Assembly: GCA_020633235.1 (NCBI GenBank)
Contig: JACKEA010000002.1
Location: 434,001-498,000, forward strand
Length of the DNA: 64,000 bases
Reading direction: 5' to 3'
Source of the DNA: Polyangiaceae bacterium
GTDB taxonomy: Bacteria > Myxococcota_A > Polyangia > Polyangiales > Polyangiaceae
This document shows, piece by piece, positions 61,773 through 64,000 of the stretch. Within the stretch, counting starts at the first letter, position 1. Each line of letters starts with the position of its first letter. The notes below the pieces were generated by a model that ran no database searches, was not told the DNA's origin, and saw only the letters and a program-made list of their open reading frames with translations. The position numbers and the translations under genes were made by a program.

Positions 61773-62747
61773 TCAGGCTGCGACGCTCGTAGCCGCCCCG
61801 TTCTTGGCCGCGCGCCGGTAGGCCCCGGGCGCCGTCCCCACCCAACGCTTGAAGGCCTTGCTGAAGGCCGCTTCGGACTCGTACCCGACGCGATCGGCGA
61901 TGTCGGCCAGGGTGGCCTGGCCGTCTCGCAGCAGCGCGGCCGCCTTCTGCATGCGCCAGCGAGTGAGGTAGTGCAGCGGCGGTTCGCCCACCAGCTCGGC
62001 GAAGCGGCCGGCGAAGGTCGAGCGCGACATGCCCACCTTGTTGGCCAGCGAAGCGACCGTCCAGCTGCTCTCTGGCCGCTGGTGGATGAGGCCGAGGGAG
62101 GCGCCGATCTGCGCGTCCGACAGCGCGCGGAGCCAGCCCCGAGTGTCTTGAGGAGTGCTGGCCAGATAGCCACGAACGATCTGAATGAAGAGCACGTCGG
62201 CGAGGCGATTGATCACCGTCTCGGCGCCCGGTCGATTGGAAGACGCCTCGCACGCGATGAAGCGCAAGGTCGATTCGAGCCAGTGCACCGCTCGGCCATC
62301 TTTGCCGCGGATCAGCACCAGCGGCGGGAGCACGCGCAGGACGGGGTTGTTTCGCGGGTCGTCGAAGCGTACCCGCCCGCTCACCAAGAGCGTGGAGGGA
62401 CCGCCGCCCCCCACGCGCAGCACGCCGCCGGAGCAGCGCTGATCCGCCGCGGCGCCCTCGGGCTTGTTGCGCTCGAACAGCTCTTCCATCCCGATGGTGG
62501 TGGTACCGTGGGCATCCCGCAGCGCATGGGCGTGACCGTGCGGCAGCGCGAACAGATCCCCCGCCTCCAGCTCCACCGGTTCCCCCTGGCCTTCGACCTC
62601 GAGCCAGCAGCGCCCCTGGAGCACCACGTGGAACTTCGGGTCCTCCCCCAAGTTGACCCGAATGCCCCAGGGCGCCGTGGCTTCCACCCGCCCGTAGCAC
62701 GCAGCGCTGACCCGCACCGTGTTCAGCACGTCCGTCAAGACGTCCAT
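61773..62747 (-). CDS. AraC family transcriptional regulator, cupin-type sensor
   Basis: A 324-residue regulator. The N-terminal cupin domain (about 20-200) has FHVVLQGRCWLEVEGQGEP, LEAGDLFALPHGHAHALRD and LLVSGRVRFDD. The two helix-turn-helix units are WTVASLANKVGMSRSTFAGRF and ATLADIADRVGYESEAAFSKAFKRWVG, matching the AraC signature. The sensed ligand is unknown. It is 18 nt upstream of the phosphotransferase/GtrA gene, on the same strand. It may also act on the 521-bp region upstream of it. Confidence 0.9.
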   Translation of the reverse strand: MDVLTDVLNTVRVSAACYGRVEATAPWGIRVNLGEDPKFHVVLQGRCWLEVEGQGEPVELEAGDLFALPHGHAHALRDAHGTTTIGMEELFERNKPEGAAADQRCSGGVLRVGGGGPSTLLVSGRVRFDDPRNNPVLRVLPPLVLIRGKDGRAVHWLESTLRFIACEASSNRPGAETVINRLADVLFIQIVRGYLASTPQDTRGWLRALSDAQIGASLGLIHQRPESSWTVASLANKVGMSRSTFAGRFAELVGEPPLHYLTRWRMQKAAALLRDGQATLADIADRVGYESEAAFSKAFKRWVGTAPGAYRRAAKNGAATSVAA

Positions 62748-63013
62748 GTATGACAGCCTCCCACCAAAGGGTTCGTACTAACGGGCAAGATGCATAGAGC
62801 AGAACATGCTGACCGTCCAGTCAGCCCCAACAATCGGGGAAAATTACACCACCGGCTCGGATGGCGAATGTCCCTCGCCGCCGGTCGAGGGCCGGCCGGG
62901 GTGGACGGGCAGGACCGCGGTGGACGGGGCGGGGCCCGAGTTGACCGGCGGCTCCGAGGGGGGCGCTGGTGACGTTGCGCGGACGAACGTCTCCTGCGTC
63001 GTGAAGGGCACGT

Positions 63014-63044
63014 GGGGAGTGCGCGACGGGGGAGTGCGCGACGG
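63014..63044 (+). repeat. 15-bp tandem repeat
   Basis: Two copies of GGGAGTGCGCGACGG in direct tandem, within the AraC upstream region. Confidence 0.75.
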
Positions 63045-63110
63045 ATGAACGTGCCCGCGCGGGGTGGAGTGACGACTTGCGCGAACTTTTTTTCGTGCAT
63101 GCGCGACGAC

Positions 63111-63145
63111 GCGTGAGCGCGAGGTTCCGCGCCGCAGCGACAAAC
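63111..63145 (-). repeat. palindromic intergenic repeat (REP-like), minus orientation
   Basis: On the minus strand GTTTGTCGCTGCGGCGCGGA followed by ACCTCGCGCTCACGC, matching the left arm and the core GCGCGGAACCTCGCGC of the family. Confidence 0.55.
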
Positions 63146-63268
63146 CCCGAAAAAAGAAAGTGGAGTGCGAGTACCGCGATGTAGGGGCCGCTCGCATCGC
63201 CCCGTGAGGTGATTGAAGGCAAACATGACAATCGTCAATCTGTGAAGTCATTATCGGAGGTTGGGCGA

Positions 63269-64000
63269 ATGAGAGCTGCGCTGGTCGTTTCGGGGTTGGT
63301 TGGATTGACGCTACTGGGATGTGGGGGGAGTGACGGAACGACGGAGCAGACGAGCACCAGCTCGGCGGCCGTGTCGGGTTCGAACGTGCTCCACAGCCTG
63401 TGGAAGCCGGTGCTGTGGACCGGCAGTGTGGGGCCCGAAGACGCGCCGGGCCCCGGGGCTCCTCCGGAGTGCGGTCCGGGGGTGAACTGCGAGAGCTTCC
63501 AGCTGAAGGTGAAGCTGCCCCACGGCGCCTTCAAGAACAAGAACCGCCCCGGCGGCGTGCAGGTGGCACTGCGCTGGTTCGGCGACCCCGGGCCCCATCA
63601 GCTCCCCCCCGACGTGCCCGGCTGCTGCGGCGAGTTCGATACCCTGAACCTCTATGTCTACAAGGACGGTGTGCTGCGTGGGAAGAGCGAGGGCGTGATC
63701 GCGACCTCGCAGTCGCTGTGGATCGAGGCGCCCGAAAACGGGACCTACACCGTGTGGATCGCCACCGACCCGACCTTCAACGTGAACCCCAGCGTGAGCT
63801 ACGAAGCCTTGGCGGAGGTCGAGTACAAGCCGAAGGTCCATCCGGTGCGACCGCTGCTGCCCAACTTGCAGTTCCGCTCGGCCCGTACGGTGACCTTCGA
63901 CACCCCCTCCTTCCCGTTGTTCGAGCCCGAGCCCCCACCGGGAGAAAGCTGCTTCGACAGCGAGAAGGCGGAAGAGGGCGCGCAGGAGTGTCTACGCTTC
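63269..64000 (+). CDS. lipoprotein, 3' end beyond the window
   Basis: An open frame of 244 codons with no stop before the right edge. MRAALVVSGLVGLTLLGCGG gives a lipoprotein signal with the lipid Cys at 18. GGAGG lies 8 nt upstream of the ATG at 63269. A Ser/Thr linker is followed by a beta-rich domain (QVALRWFGDPGPHQLPPD, LNLYVYKDGVLRGKSE, ENGTYTVWIATDP) like pre-peptidase C-terminal or fibronectin-type surface domains. The last residues (CFDSEKAEEGAQECLRF) resemble the opening of lysyl-oxidase-like domains in bacterial surface proteins. The second domain lies outside, so this is tentative. Confidence 0.65.
   Translation, partial: MRAALVVSGLVGLTLLGCGGSDGTTEQTSTSSAAVSGSNVLHSLWKPVLWTGSVGPEDAPGPGAPPECGPGVNCESFQLKVKLPHGAFKNKNRPGGVQVALRWFGDPGPHQLPPDVPGCCGEFDTLNLYVYKDGVLRGKSEGVIATSQSLWIEAPENGTYTVWIATDPTFNVNPSVSYEALAEVEYKPKVHPVRPLLPNLQFRSARTVTFDTPSFPLFEPEPPPGESCFDSEKAEEGAQECLRF

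Larger units (their letters stand above)
62748..63268. other. long intergenic region between divergent AraC and lipoprotein genes
   Basis: 521 bp with no convincing gene. It contains Gly/Pro-codon-like low complexity near 62880-62970, the tandem repeat at 63014, a T7 run at 63088-63094, a REP-like copy at 63111, and a less GC-rich stretch from about 63150 leading to the ribosome site GGAGG at 63256. Regulatory sites for both flanking genes are likely here, but none can be named. Confidence 0.5.

Overview
This is a 64 kb stretch of a very GC-rich bacterial chromosome. Its style points to Myxococcota, probably the order Polyangiales (Sorangium/Polyangium relatives). The indicators are many Cys-rich or Gly/Ala-rich lipoproteins, a PASTA-less Ser/Thr kinase with a Lys-Pro-Thr tail, a double-FHA membrane protein, TPR/HEAT proteins, a Uma2-family protein, and pilC directly followed by a PilS-like kinase. 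This assignment is inferred from gene content; no rRNA or other marker is present. I see no rRNA, tRNA, CRISPR, phage or insertion sequence. The window is ordinary chromosome carrying core genes and lineage-specific genes of unknown function.

Layout. 1-2210 (minus): a DUF72 protein (3' end outside), an APH-like kinase and exonuclease III. 2552-4070 (plus): Uma2 and an unknown. 4282-7834 (minus): a surface group of a large lipoprotein with a CxxCH site, a small CxxCH lipoprotein and an outer-membrane beta-barrel. 7967-9512 (plus): DUF4230 and zinc-ribbon membrane proteins. 13422-9515 (minus): five genes, including argG, joined at every junction by a 4-bp GTGA overlap. 13738-19164 (plus): an acidic protein, a HEAT/TPR protein and an unknown, ending in aspartokinase. 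19199-26263: lipoprotein, TPR protein, MlaC-like protein, pilS and pilC. 26356-30611 (plus): serine hydrolase, FHA protein and SGNH hydrolase, facing a second SGNH hydrolase operon (34615-30682). 36953-34706: ssb and an overlapping lipoprotein. 37807-37105: ihfA and merR. 39506-37977: a processive glycosyltransferase. 42464-39598: Ser/Thr kinase and a TPR/PEGA-like protein. 42592-51952: polA, a family 2 glycosyltransferase, a HAD phosphatase, hrpB and mutS. 56881-51964: two very large beta-propeller-like lipoproteins and a small acidic protein. 57081-60408: DUF4350, MoxR and a coiled-coil lipoprotein. 61754-60519: a CDP-alcohol phosphotransferase/GtrA fusion. 62747-61773: an AraC regulator. 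63269 to the end: the start of another lipoprotein.

Three patterns cut across the genes. First, seven junctions in the window are GTGA start/stop overlaps, so translational coupling from GTG starts seems a general habit. Second, a family of about eight short palindromic intergenic elements (core GCGCGGAACCTCGCGCC) is scattered through the window, mostly between convergent genes. Third, a separate block of about 160 bp occurs immediately upstream of both xthA and the large CxxCH lipoprotein gene. No single clearly new system such as a defence island is visible. The strongest candidates for undescribed biology are the acidic/HEAT-TPR/unknown operon next to aspartokinase, the argG overlap operon of mostly unknown proteins, the surface CxxCH gene group, and the palindromic repeat family.
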